A stretch of DNA of 64,000 nt. It comes from Rikenellaceae bacterium (lineage in GTDB: Bacteria; Bacteroidota; Bacteroidia; Bacteroidales; Rikenellaceae). The DNA lies in the NCBI GenBank assembly GCA_015060165.1, contig SUZC01000002.1, positions 208,877 to 272,876 of the forward strand. Direction: 5' to 3'. A program made the translations under genes and the position numbers. The notes beneath the pieces are model-generated. The model saw nothing but the letters and a program-made list of their open reading frames with translations, ran no database searches and had not been told where the DNA came from. Shown piece by piece: positions 16,445 to 24,935 of the stretch (positions are counted from its first letter, which is position 1; the number at the start of each line of letters is the position of its first letter).

Positions 16445-16481
16445 AGAGACTCCAATGTAAATTGAAGTCTCTGTTTTTTTT
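16445..16481 (+). terminator. Terminator of the cold-shock gene
   Basis: AGAGACT..CAAT pairs with ATTG..AGTCTCT, followed by GTTTTTTTT. Confidence 0.8.
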
Positions 16482-16545
16482 ATCATGGCGGGCTTAAAAT
16501 AGTATTGTAAACAATTAATAAATTGCATCTTTATTAAAAAAAATG

Positions 16546-16553
16546 TATCTTTG
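16546..16553 (+). promoter_or_regulatory. -7 promoter box upstream of the SRPBCC gene
   Basis: TATCTTTG at 16546-16553, with ATTG at 16522-16525 20 bases upstream as a weaker -33 box. The leader would be about 85 bases and holds a hairpin (16566-16612: CGCATATCTC with GAGAGATTTGCG) followed by an ATTTTTTT stretch. Confidence 0.5.
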
Positions 16554-16645
16554 CTTGATTTTTCGCATATCTCGCTTCGAGGCTTATGCTCTTTGGGAGA
16601 GATTTGCGGATAAGATTTTTTTGAGAGTTTAAGTATTGTATAGAT

Positions 16646-17068
16646 ATGGGATTGGAAAAGTATGAGTCGAAACAGCAACAGATTTTGAAGCCTGTTTCGC
16701 GTATATATCCCTTCATAAGCCGCTTCGATATGCTTACACCCGCATTGCAGGATAAGGTCGAGGAGTGGCAGGCTGATGAGGATAGTTGCTCGTTTAAGGT
16801 GAAGGGCTTTACTGTGCGATTGCGTATTGTGGAGCGTGTTGAGAATAAGCATATCAAAATCACAAGTGACGATGCCACAGGCGCAGTGCCGATTGATTTC
16901 TCTTTCTGGATTCAACTTCACGAGGTGTCGGATATGGATACACGCATACGCTTGGTGTTGCACGCCGAACTCAATATGATGATGCGCATGATGATCGGCA
17001 GCAAGATTCAAGGCGGATTGGATAAGGCTGTTGAAGGTTTGGCTATGGCCTTCAATCAGATGCCGTAA
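16646..17068 (+). CDS. SRPBCC (START-like) fold protein, unknown ligand
   Basis: 140 residues. The central segments (FKVKGFTVRLRIVERVENKHIKI as alternating strands, then FSFWIQLHEV, then TRIRLVLHAELN) and the C-terminal helix (QGGLDKAVEGLAMAFNQMP) fit the SRPBCC/Bet v1-like helix-grip fold used for small hydrophobic ligands. No catalytic residues can be named. It stands between the cold-shock and HU genes with its own putative promoter. Confidence 0.75.
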   Translation: MGLEKYESKQQQILKPVSRIYPFISRFDMLTPALQDKVEEWQADEDSCSFKVKGFTVRLRIVERVENKHIKITSDDATGAVPIDFSFWIQLHEVSDMDTRIRLVLHAELNMMMRMMIGSKIQGGLDKAVEGLAMAFNQMP

Positions 17069-17145
17069 ATGGGCGGGATAAATTGCAGGGTTTTTGTCGT
17101 AAATGCGTTGTTGGAAAATATTTGCGAAAAAAAACTCTATATTAA

Positions 17146-17176
17146 TTTGTTAATCGTTGAAAATGTAGTACATTTG
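17146..17176 (+). promoter_or_regulatory. Promoter of the HU gene
   Basis: TTTG (17146-17149), 19 bases, TACATTTG (17169-17176): exact consensus, leader about 40 bases. Confidence 0.75.
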
Positions 17177-17222
17177 CAGACCCAAAAGAATTTAATGTTA
17201 AATATAAAAAATATTAAAAGTT

Positions 17223-17495
17223 ATGACTAAGGCTGATATCGTTAATGAGATCGCAAAAAGCACTGGCGTTGAGAAAGTAATGGTGCAGACTATTGTAGAG
17301 GCATTTATGGATAATGTTCGTAACTCTTTGATTGAGAACAACAATGTTTACTTGCGCGGTTTTGGTAGCTTCATCATCAAGAAGCGTGCTCAGAAGGTAG
17401 CTCGTAATATTTCAAAGAATACTACAATCACTATTCCCGAGCACAATATTCCTGCATTTAAGCCCGCTAAGAGCTTTGTAGCAAAGGTAAAATAA
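17223..17495 (+). CDS. HU/IHF-family nucleoid DNA-binding protein
   Basis: 90 residues with the full HU fold: two N-terminal helices (MTKADIVNEIAKSTGVEK), the dimer core, RGFGSFIIKKR at about 45-55 leading into the DNA-binding arm, and the conserved proline of the arm tip in ITIPEHNIPAFKP (about 75-80). It packages and bends DNA. A consensus promoter precedes it and the 29-residue basic protein gene follows after 25 bases, so the two are likely co-transcribed. Confidence 0.95.
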   Translation: MTKADIVNEIAKSTGVEKVMVQTIVEAFMDNVRNSLIENNNVYLRGFGSFIIKKRAQKVARNISKNTTITIPEHNIPAFKPAKSFVAKVK

Positions 17496-17520
17496 TATAA
17501 ACCATTAAATAATTACAGCT

Positions 17521-17610
17521 ATGCCAAACGGAAAAAAGCACAAGCGTCATAAGATGGCTACGCACAAGCGCAAGAAGCGTCTTCGTAAGAATCGTCATAA
17601 GAAGAAGTAA
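17521..17610 (+). CDS. 29-residue AURKAIP1/COX24-like basic protein
   Basis: ATG at 17521 to TAA at 17610 gives 29 residues, 17 of them Lys or Arg (MPNGKKHKRHKMATHKRKKR then LRKNRHKKK). The HKMxTHKxKKRLRKNRHKK core is the AURKAIP1/COX24 signature, a family whose mitochondrial members (mS38) belong to the small ribosomal subunit; Bacteroidota carry free-standing short versions. The likely role is a ribosome-associated protein. It follows HU by 25 bases and ends 40 bases before a terminator. Confidence 0.85.
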   Translation: MPNGKKHKRHKMATHKRKKRLRKNRHKKK

Positions 17611-17642
17611 TCTGAGCCGATTCTGTTGCGTTAGCAAGTAGG

Positions 17643-17697
17643 TAAGATATAAGCTAAATGGCCTTTTTAACTAACGCCATTTAGCTTTACCTATTTT
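17643..17697 (+). terminator. Terminator of the HU-small protein unit
   Basis: AAGCTAAATGGC (17651-17662) pairs with GCCATTTAGCTT (17676-17687), extended by GTAA/TTAC outside and followed by an A/T-rich stretch CTATTTTATATT. Confidence 0.75.
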
Positions 17698-17792
17698 ATA
17701 TTGTAAATTGATGCGAATGGTGAATAAGCCTATTGGGTGTTGAATGTTAGTTGCCCGTGGCGATCATTTGTATCATACTAGATAAGAATCTG

Positions 17793-19340
17793 ATGAATCG
17801 AGAGTTAGTAATAAACGTTACCCCATCTGAGATAACCATCGCCTTGTGCGAAGATAAGGTATTGGTAGAGCTCAATAAGGAGCAGTGCCAAAGTGGTTTT
17901 GCGGTTGGTGATATCTATCTGGGTAAGGTGCGAAAGATTATGCCGGGATTGAATGCCGCCTTTGTCAATATAGGACACGAGAAGGATGCATTCATTCATT
18001 ATCTCGATTTGGGAGGACAATTCCGATCGTTGCAGAAAGTTGTCGACAGTCGTCAGCCGGGTAAGCGAGGCGTGAAGGTCGAGACAATGAAGCTTGAACC
18101 AGCCACCGAGAAGAATGGAAAGATTGCCTCGTATTTGCAGGTAGGTCAAACCGTAATGGTTCAGGTTGCCAAGGAGGCTATTTCGACCAAAGGCCCGCGT
18201 TTGACATCCGATATATCGTTGGCCGGTCGCAATGTGGTGTTGGTCCCCTTCTCATCGAAGATATTTATCTCGCAGAAGATTCGTTCTACCGAGACTAAGA
18301 AACGTTTACGCCAAATTGCAGCAAATGTGTTGCCCAAAAATTTTGGCGTTATAATTCGTACCGCAGCCGCCGATGCTCACGATGTTGATATCGAGCAGGA
18401 TATACTATCGTTGATTGAGCGATGGAATCAAGCTGTGGGTAACATACGAAAGAATACGGCCCCCGCATTGTTGATTAGCGAGATGAGCCGTGCAAATACC
18501 ATAATCCGCGATTCTCTTAATTCGACCTTCTCGCAAATTACGGTCGACGATGAGACTATGTATCGCGAGATTAAAAGCTATATCAAAATCATCGATCCCC
18601 AATTGGAGAAGATTGTCAAGCTGTATAAAGGCACAGTTCCTATCTTCGACAATTTCGATATATCAAAACAGATAAAGTCGCTCTTTGCCAAGTATGTGTC
18701 GCTCAAGCGAGGAGCATATCTTATCATCGAGCATACCGAGGCTATGAATGTCATCGATGTCAATTCAGGCAATCGAACAAAAGCCGAGGTAAATCAGGAG
18801 GAGACAGCAATGGAGGTCAACCTTGCTGCAGCCAAAGAGATTGCACGCCAATTGCGTTTGCGCGATTTGGGAGGAATAGTTATCATTGATTTTATTGATC
18901 TGCATAAGGTCCAGAATCGTCAATTGCTCTTTAATGAGATGACGCAACTGATGGCTAGCGACAAGGCAAAACACACAATCTTGCCCCTTACCAAGTTTGG
19001 CTTGATGCAGATTACTCGCCAGCGAGTACGCCCAGTAGCAGTGCAGGATGTTACAGATGTATGTCCTACTTGTAATGGCTCTGGTCGCATTGAGCCTACG
19101 ATTCTGCTCGATCGAAAGATTGAGAATCAGATTCAGTTCCTGGCTGAGGATCGAGGCGTGAAGTATATCAGATTACGTGTGAGTCCATACGTGGCATCGT
19201 ATCTGACAAAAGGTATATTCTCGATACGTAATCGTTGGGTAATGCGATACAAAGTGTGGATAAGTATAGTAGCCGACCAGAGTTTGGGAATGGTCGATGT
19301 GAAATATCTTAGCCGAAACAGGGAGTCGTTGATTGAGTAA
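17793..19340 (+). CDS. rng: Ribonuclease E/G family endoribonuclease
   Basis: The ATG at 17793 gives 515 residues, close to E. coli RNase G; an in-frame extension to 17751 adds 14 residues that match no family start. An S1-like domain spans about 35-125. The catalytic metal ligands are seen as Asp322 in IDVNSGN and Asp366 in IDFIDL, and the zinc-link that holds the dimer together as Cys424 and Cys427 in CPTC. The long C-terminal scaffold of RNase E is absent. It processes 16S rRNA 5' ends and degrades mRNA, cutting A/U-rich single strands. Confidence 0.94.
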   Translation: MNRELVINVTPSEITIALCEDKVLVELNKEQCQSGFAVGDIYLGKVRKIMPGLNAAFVNIGHEKDAFIHYLDLGGQFRSLQKVVDSRQPGKRGVKVETMKLEPATEKNGKIASYLQVGQTVMVQVAKEAISTKGPRLTSDISLAGRNVVLVPFSSKIFISQKIRSTETKKRLRQIAANVLPKNFGVIIRTAAADAHDVDIEQDILSLIERWNQAVGNIRKNTAPALLISEMSRANTIIRDSLNSTFSQITVDDETMYREIKSYIKIIDPQLEKIVKLYKGTVPIFDNFDISKQIKSLFAKYVSLKRGAYLIIEHTEAMNVIDVNSGNRTKAEVNQEETAMEVNLAAAKEIARQLRLRDLGGIVIIDFIDLHKVQNRQLLFNEMTQLMASDKAKHTILPLTKFGLMQITRQRVRPVAVQDVTDVCPTCNGSGRIEPTILLDRKIENQIQFLAEDRGVKYIRLRVSPYVASYLTKGIFSIRNRWVMRYKVWISIVADQSLGMVDVKYLSRNRESLIE

Positions 19341-19419
19341 ATCCTCGGTAACATTGTAGGGTTAGGAGTGGGAAAGCGCTAACCACTATAGTGTTGTCTA
19401 TGCTAATAAAACTCTTGTT

Positions 19420-22400
19420 TTGGAGAGTATAAATAATATTTTGCAGCGAGCCGAGCAGTCAAGATCCTTGACTCGATTGCTGAAGGAGTATAAAGCGGAG
19501 AGCGTCACCGTCCATCTCGAAGATTTGGTCGGCGGGGCTCTTTCGTTCTATTCGGCAGCTTTGATACGCAAAGTTGGTGGTGTACATATCTTTGTCGCAG
19601 AAGATAGGGACTCTGCTGCATATATGCTCAACGACTTCTATGCTTTGCTTGATGAGGGCCAGATTCATTTCTTCCCAACTTCGTATAAAAAGTCCATACT
19701 TTATGGTAAGGAGGATGCGCAGGGTGTAGTGCAACGTACCAACACCCTCAATGCGATTCGTCATCGCCAAGGAGAATATTTGGTTATTTGTACCTATCCG
19801 GAAGCTTTGGCCGAGCGTGTAGCCGACGAAAGGGCTTTATCGGAGCGAAGTCTGAAAGTTAGTGTTGGCGACAGATTGCCTATTGCCGAGTTTGAGAATA
19901 TGCTTCTTGATAGAGGCTTCGAACAGGTTGATTTTGTCTATGAGCCTGGCCAGTACTCTTTGCGAGGAGGTATTGTCGATGTCTTTTCCTACTCCGAAAG
20001 TCGCCCGTTCCGTTTTGATTTTTTTGGTGATGAAGTCGACTCTATCCGCCGATTCAATATTTCGAGCCAGCTTTCTAATGATAAGGCTCAGCAGGTTGAG
20101 ATTATCCCCAATATGAACGGAGGTGATACTGCGAAGGTGTCGCTTGCGGCTTTTGTTGGTTCGGCAACATTCTGGTTCTATGATGCAGAGTATGTCCTGA
20201 AGCGAGTCAACGATCTGCGCCGACGAGTGCTGGGCGAGATGGAGGAGCCCTCGAAGATCGATACATTGCTTACGAGCCGTAATGGCTTGCTTGCTGATAT
20301 GGAGTCGCAGCGAATGATTCTTCTTAGGGATAACCTCAAGGAGCGCATAGCCGATGTCGTGATACCATTCTCCACCTCTCCGCAACCTAAGTTCAATAAG
20401 AACTTTGAGGTTTTGGCCGATGATATAGCCGACAATACTTTGAAAGGCTATCAGACTTATATTCTTTCCGAGAGCAAGGCTCAACTCGAGCGTCTGGATA
20501 ATATTTTCCACCAGATAGGTCGTGCAAAAATCACGTTTGATTCGTTGCCGGTTACCTTGCACGAGGGGTTTGTTGATAATGCTTTAAAGATATGCCTATA
20601 TACCGATCATCAAATTTTCGACCGTTATCGCCGCTATAAGATTAATGGCGAGATAAAACGCGATGAGCAGATGACCGTTGCCGAACTCAATGCCTTGAAG
20701 TTGGGCGACTATGTGGTGCATATTGACCATGGTGTAGGCCGTTTCGGTGGATTGGTCAAAATCGAGCAGAACGGTAAGCTGCACGAGGCGATAAAACTCG
20801 TATATAAGGATAACGATGTCCTATTTGTCAATGTCCACTCGTTGCACCGCATTTCGCGATATAAGAGTGGAGATGCCGAGCCTCCAAAGATTTATAAATT
20901 GGGCAATGGTGCATGGCAGAAGTTGAAAAACGCCACGAAGAAGGCTGTTAAAGATATCTCGCGCGAGCTTATTGCTCTGTATGCCAAGCGAAAAGCGAGC
21001 AAGGGATTTGCATTCTCGGCCGACAGTTATCTGCAAAATGAGATGGAGGCCTCGTTCCGTTGGGAGGAGACTCCTGACCAGCAGAGCGCTATTGATGCGG
21101 TTAAAAAGGATATGGAGTCTGACCGTCCTATGGATAGATTGGTCTGTGGTGATGTGGGTTTCGGCAAGACAGAGGTTGCTATTCGAGCCGCATTCAAGGC
21201 TGCTGTTGATGGCAAGCAGGTTGCTGTTTTGGTGCCGACAACTATTTTGGCTTTGCAGCATTACCGATCATTTATGGAGCGTCTGCGTGATTTCCCGGTT
21301 AGAGTGGAGTACTTGAACCGCTCAAAGAGTGCCAAGCCGACCCGCGAGATAGCCGATGATTTGGCCGCCGGAAAGATCGATATTCTTATCGGAACGCATA
21401 AGATGTTGGGTAAATCTATCAGCTTCCGTGATTTGGGATTGCTTATTATTGATGAGGAGCAGAAGTTTGGAGTGGCAGCTAAGGAGAAACTCACTCAGTT
21501 GAGTGTCTCGGTTGATACTTTGACCCTTACAGCTACCCCCATTCCGCGTACTCTGCAATTTTCGCTAATGGGTTCGCGTGATTTGTCGGTAATCTCGACT
21601 GCACCGCCTAATCGTCAACCTATTATCACCGAGTCGCATATCTTCTCCGACGAGATTATTCGTGATGCCATAGAGGAGGAGTTGGCTCGTGGAGGACAGG
21701 TTTACTTCGTGCATAATAGGGTAGAGGATTTGATGACATTGCAAGGGCAAATCCAACGTTTGTGCCCCAAGGCCAGAGTTGCTGTAGGTCACGGTCGTTT
21801 GCAATCCGAGAAGTTGGAGCGACTTATAATGGATTTTATCTATGGTGAGTTCGATGTTTTGTTGGCGACTACGATTGTAGAGAATGGCATAGATATCCCC
21901 AATGCCAATACTATAATCATCAACAATGCCCACCATTATGGTTTGAGTGATTTGCATCAGCTCAGAGGCCGAGTTGGTCGCGGTAATCGTAAGGCCTATT
22001 GTTATTTGATTACTCCTCCTGAGGAGTTGCTGTCGAGCGATGCGCGTCGTCGTATGCGAGCTATCGAGGAGTTCTCTGATTTGGGTTCGGGATTCAATAT
22101 CGCAATGCAGGATTTGGATATTCGTGGAGCGGGTAATCTGTTGGGTGCTGAGCAGAGCGGATTTATCGCAGATATAGGTTTTGAAACTTACCAAAAAATT
22201 ATGCGTCAGGCCATTGCAGAGCTCCGAGCCGAGGGGCTCGATGTGGCTGGATTGAGTGATGAGGAGGCTCAGACAGTTAAGCAGGAGTCGTATATCGATG
22301 ATGCCGTTATCGATATCGATATGTTGGCAGAGTTGCCAGATAGCTATGTTCGTCAGCCTGCTGAAAAATTACGTTTGTATCGCGAATTGGATTCTATTCA

Positions 22401-22740
22401 TAAGGAGGAGGATTTGGTTGCATTCGAATCTCGCCTGATTGATAGATTCGGTGCGTTACCTATTGCTGCTCAGGAACTTCTGAATGTTGTTCGGTTGCGT
22501 TGGGAGGCCGTTCGATTGGGTATGGAACGAGTGAAAGTCAAGAATGGATTGATGATTGTCCACTTCGTAGGCGAGAGCAATTCTCCATACTATAAGAGCG
22601 AGGTTTTTATGACATTGCTGCGTAAAATAACCACTCAGCCTGATAGATTTGTGCTTAAACAACACAATAATCGTTTGGCTATGACCGTTAGAAGGGTAGC
22701 AGATGTTGCTGAAGCGGTCGTAGTGCTAAGAGCTTTATAA
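19420..22740 (+). CDS. mfd: Transcription-repair coupling factor Mfd
   Basis: 1106 residues. Mfd removes RNA polymerase stalled at DNA lesions and recruits UvrA. An N-terminal UvrB-like module is followed by the RNA polymerase-interacting domain (LGDYVVHIDHGVGRFGGL near 428-445), RecG-like helicase motors with Walker A GDVGFGKTE near 577-585 and the DEEQ box near 678, then TRG and C-terminal domains. The start is probably TTG at 19420: the frame is closed by a TAG at 19363 and has no ATG or GTG between, and the next residues already read as protein. coaX starts 11 bases after the stop. Confidence 0.96.
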   Translation: MESINNILQRAEQSRSLTRLLKEYKAESVTVHLEDLVGGALSFYSAALIRKVGGVHIFVAEDRDSAAYMLNDFYALLDEGQIHFFPTSYKKSILYGKEDAQGVVQRTNTLNAIRHRQGEYLVICTYPEALAERVADERALSERSLKVSVGDRLPIAEFENMLLDRGFEQVDFVYEPGQYSLRGGIVDVFSYSESRPFRFDFFGDEVDSIRRFNISSQLSNDKAQQVEIIPNMNGGDTAKVSLAAFVGSATFWFYDAEYVLKRVNDLRRRVLGEMEEPSKIDTLLTSRNGLLADMESQRMILLRDNLKERIADVVIPFSTSPQPKFNKNFEVLADDIADNTLKGYQTYILSESKAQLERLDNIFHQIGRAKITFDSLPVTLHEGFVDNALKICLYTDHQIFDRYRRYKINGEIKRDEQMTVAELNALKLGDYVVHIDHGVGRFGGLVKIEQNGKLHEAIKLVYKDNDVLFVNVHSLHRISRYKSGDAEPPKIYKLGNGAWQKLKNATKKAVKDISRELIALYAKRKASKGFAFSADSYLQNEMEASFRWEETPDQQSAIDAVKKDMESDRPMDRLVCGDVGFGKTEVAIRAAFKAAVDGKQVAVLVPTTILALQHYRSFMERLRDFPVRVEYLNRSKSAKPTREIADDLAAGKIDILIGTHKMLGKSISFRDLGLLIIDEEQKFGVAAKEKLTQLSVSVDTLTLTATPIPRTLQFSLMGSRDLSVISTAPPNRQPIITESHIFSDEIIRDAIEEELARGGQVYFVHNRVEDLMTLQGQIQRLCPKARVAVGHGRLQSEKLERLIMDFIYGEFDVLLATTIVENGIDIPNANTIIINNAHHYGLSDLHQLRGRVGRGNRKAYCYLITPPEELLSSDARRRMRAIEEFSDLGSGFNIAMQDLDIRGAGNLLGAEQSGFIADIGFETYQKIMRQAIAELRAEGLDVAGLSDEEAQTVKQESYIDDAVIDIDMLAELPDSYVRQPAEKLRLYRELDSIHKEEDLVAFESRLIDRFGALPIAAQELLNVVRLRWEAVRLGMERVKVKNGLMIVHFVGESNSPYYKSEVFMTLLRKITTQPDRFVLKQHNNRLAMTVRRVADVAEAVVVLRAL

Positions 22741-22751
22741 CTAATACAACA

Positions 22752-23483
22752 ATGAATTTAATAGTAGATATAGGAAATTCGTTGCTAAAAATTGCTATTG
22801 TTGAGCATGATGAAGTGATTGAGCAGCGTACCTGCGGGCATTTGAGTGATGATATGGTACGTGATATTTTGTCGCGCTATCCGTCGTTGCAACAATCGAT
22901 TGTTGCTTCAACATCTGTAGTAACATCCCAAGTTGCTGATTTGTTGCGAGAGTGTGGTTTGCAGGTGCTGGAAATGACATCATCGGTTCCCGTTCCCATC
23001 GGTAACGATTACCTCTCTCCCGAAACTTTGGGTGTTGATAGATTGGCGGCAGCCGTTGGAGCTGTTGAGGTTATGGGGCATCGCGATTGTTTGATAGTCG
23101 ATTTTGGTACCGCCATAACAATTGATTTGGTCGAGAATGGGGTCTTTCGCGGAGGAAATATTTCCCCTGGTGCGAGGAGCCGTTTTCGAGCTTTGCACGA
23201 CTACACGTCACGTTTGCCAATGTGCGATGTGACCGATGAAATTCTACAGCTTGGACGTACAACCCAACAGGCAATCGAACAAGGAGTAATGGAGGGTATA
23301 ACTCACGAAATTGAGGGTTATATTAGAGCATTTTCACTCCATAATGATAAATTAACGTTAATTTTTACGGGTGGAGATGCAAATTTCTTTGTTAAAAGAA
23401 TTAAAAATGCGATATTTGCAAAATGTGATTTGGTACTTTGCGGACTGAATCGAATTTTAGAGTACAATGCAAGGAATATATAA
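22752..23483 (+). CDS. coaX: Type III pantothenate kinase
   Basis: 243 residues. CoaX phosphorylates pantothenate in the first step of coenzyme A synthesis and does not respond to CoA feedback. The acetate-kinase-fold motifs are visible: DIGNSLLKIA at 6-15 (phosphate 1), GVDRLAAAVGA near 95-105, and VDFGTAITID near 116-125 with GGNISPG following. Its last 17 bases overlap the next gene, which suggests translational coupling. Confidence 0.95.
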   Translation: MNLIVDIGNSLLKIAIVEHDEVIEQRTCGHLSDDMVRDILSRYPSLQQSIVASTSVVTSQVADLLRECGLQVLEMTSSVPVPIGNDYLSPETLGVDRLAAAVGAVEVMGHRDCLIVDFGTAITIDLVENGVFRGGNISPGARSRFRALHDYTSRLPMCDVTDEILQLGRTTQQAIEQGVMEGITHEIEGYIRAFSLHNDKLTLIFTGGDANFFVKRIKNAIFAKCDLVLCGLNRILEYNARNI

Positions 23484-24843
23484 GCAAATTTTTAAAGTTA
23501 TTATAGCTGTCGTACTGCTTTTACCTATGGGTGCGGTGGCGCAGAATTTGACAAGTAGTGTTAATACTTATTCGCCCTATTCGATGTATGGATTGGGTGA
23601 GCTTACAACTCCCGGTAACGTAGCTATGCGCTCGATGGGAGGTGTTGGTGTTGCAATGCTTTCAACCAATATGGTCAATCTGCTTAACCCTGCGGGTTAT
23701 GCTAATATGAACCGTAAAAGTTTCGTATTTGATTTTGGCCTTGATGCAGGCCACTATCGCAATAGCCAGACTAAGTATGGCGCAGGTTCTTCGTCAAAAG
23801 TTGAGACAGCATACAACTCGGTGAATATTCACGAGATTGCATTCCAGATGCCGTTGGCTAAGAGTGTAGGCTTTGGATTTAGCTTGACTCCGTATAGCAA
23901 CGTAGGCTATAATACTTTCAGCAACGATATTTCATCAGATATCATTGGTAACGTAGGCCGTGTTCAGTATCGCCACTATGGTGATGGTGATATAACAGAG
24001 GTTAAGGCGGGATTTGGCTGGCGTCCATTTACCAAGTTGTCATTGGGTGTTGCAGCACGCTATTATTGGGGACTTATCTCTCGTCACTATTCAACAATTC
24101 CAACAGATATCATTACTGGTAGTGGAGAGTATTCAAGCACTACAGGAGTAGATACTTATGATGTGTCGAATGTGAAATTTCAGTTTGGTGTTCAGTGGCA
24201 CGCTATCTTGAATAGCAAGCGAGCGTTGTCGTTTGGAGCTACCTACGATATGGGCGGTGATTTAAATCCAGATGAAACTCAATATGTCTATGTAGACAAC
24301 TTCTTGACTTCGGTTGTTCGAGATCAGAGCGAGGCATTGCCACTGCGATTGCCACAGCAGATTGCTGCAGGAGTATTCTATCAGGATACTAAGATTCGTG
24401 CAGGTTTGGACTATGTTTACCAGAATTGGGGTAGCGAGAATACCGATTATATTGAGGGCAATGGTAAAGGTGTTCGAGTTGCATATACCGATACCCATAC
24501 CATCAAGGCAGGTTTTGAGATTCGTCCTCGTCCGACCGACGTCGGTAACTATTTGAATCGTGTGGCGTATCGAGTAGGAGTGCGTTATGGTGATTACTAC
24601 CAGACTTTCGCATTCAGCACTATAAAGCAGTACGCAGTGACTGCCGGTTTTGGTTTCCCGTTGCAACTTTTCGGAAACTCATCTATTGATGTTAGTTTCG
24701 AGTGGGGTGTTCGCGATCCGGCTCAATCGAAGATTGCAATCAACGGTATGGAGGTAGGCTTGGTTAAGCAGAACTACTATAAGTTGGGTGTTGGTCTATC
24801 GCTCTTTGGTAATGATTGGTTTAAACGACGTCAGTTTAACTAA
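23467..24843 (+). CDS. Outer-membrane beta-barrel protein (FadL/OmpP1-like), unknown function
   Basis: 458 residues with a signal peptide (about 1-25, ending VAQ). The mature N-terminus begins NLTSSVNTYSPYSMYGLGEL, followed by MRSMGGVGVAM, resembling the start of Bacteroidota FadL/OmpP1-type barrels. The remainder alternates amphipathic strands with tight turns, with many aromatic girdle residues (HYRN, RYYWG, YVYQNWG), consistent with about fourteen strands. It may transport hydrophobic compounds or be an envelope-assembly component. It is encoded between coaX and a periplasmic TPR protein gene and overlaps coaX. Confidence 0.75.
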   Translation: MQGIYKQIFKVIIAVVLLLPMGAVAQNLTSSVNTYSPYSMYGLGELTTPGNVAMRSMGGVGVAMLSTNMVNLLNPAGYANMNRKSFVFDFGLDAGHYRNSQTKYGAGSSSKVETAYNSVNIHEIAFQMPLAKSVGFGFSLTPYSNVGYNTFSNDISSDIIGNVGRVQYRHYGDGDITEVKAGFGWRPFTKLSLGVAARYYWGLISRHYSTIPTDIITGSGEYSSTTGVDTYDVSNVKFQFGVQWHAILNSKRALSFGATYDMGGDLNPDETQYVYVDNFLTSVVRDQSEALPLRLPQQIAAGVFYQDTKIRAGLDYVYQNWGSENTDYIEGNGKGVRVAYTDTHTIKAGFEIRPRPTDVGNYLNRVAYRVGVRYGDYYQTFAFSTIKQYAVTAGFGFPLQLFGNSSIDVSFEWGVRDPAQSKIAINGMEVGLVKQNYYKLGVGLSLFGNDWFKRRQFN

Positions 24844-24935
24844 GAGAACTTAGCTAGTAGTGCCGATAGGCGATTTTGGAAGAACGTGAATTAAAAATTT
24901 AGTAATATAATAAATACAAAAAAACCTTTTATTAC

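Noticed and set aside
16388..17011. 207-codon minus-strand frame opposite the SRPBCC gene
   Set aside because: It covers the cold-shock terminator and the SRPBCC promoter, and the plus-strand gene has far better protein character.
19837..20562. 241-codon minus-strand frame inside mfd
   Set aside because: Antisense shadow of a clearly conserved gene with no start context or domain.
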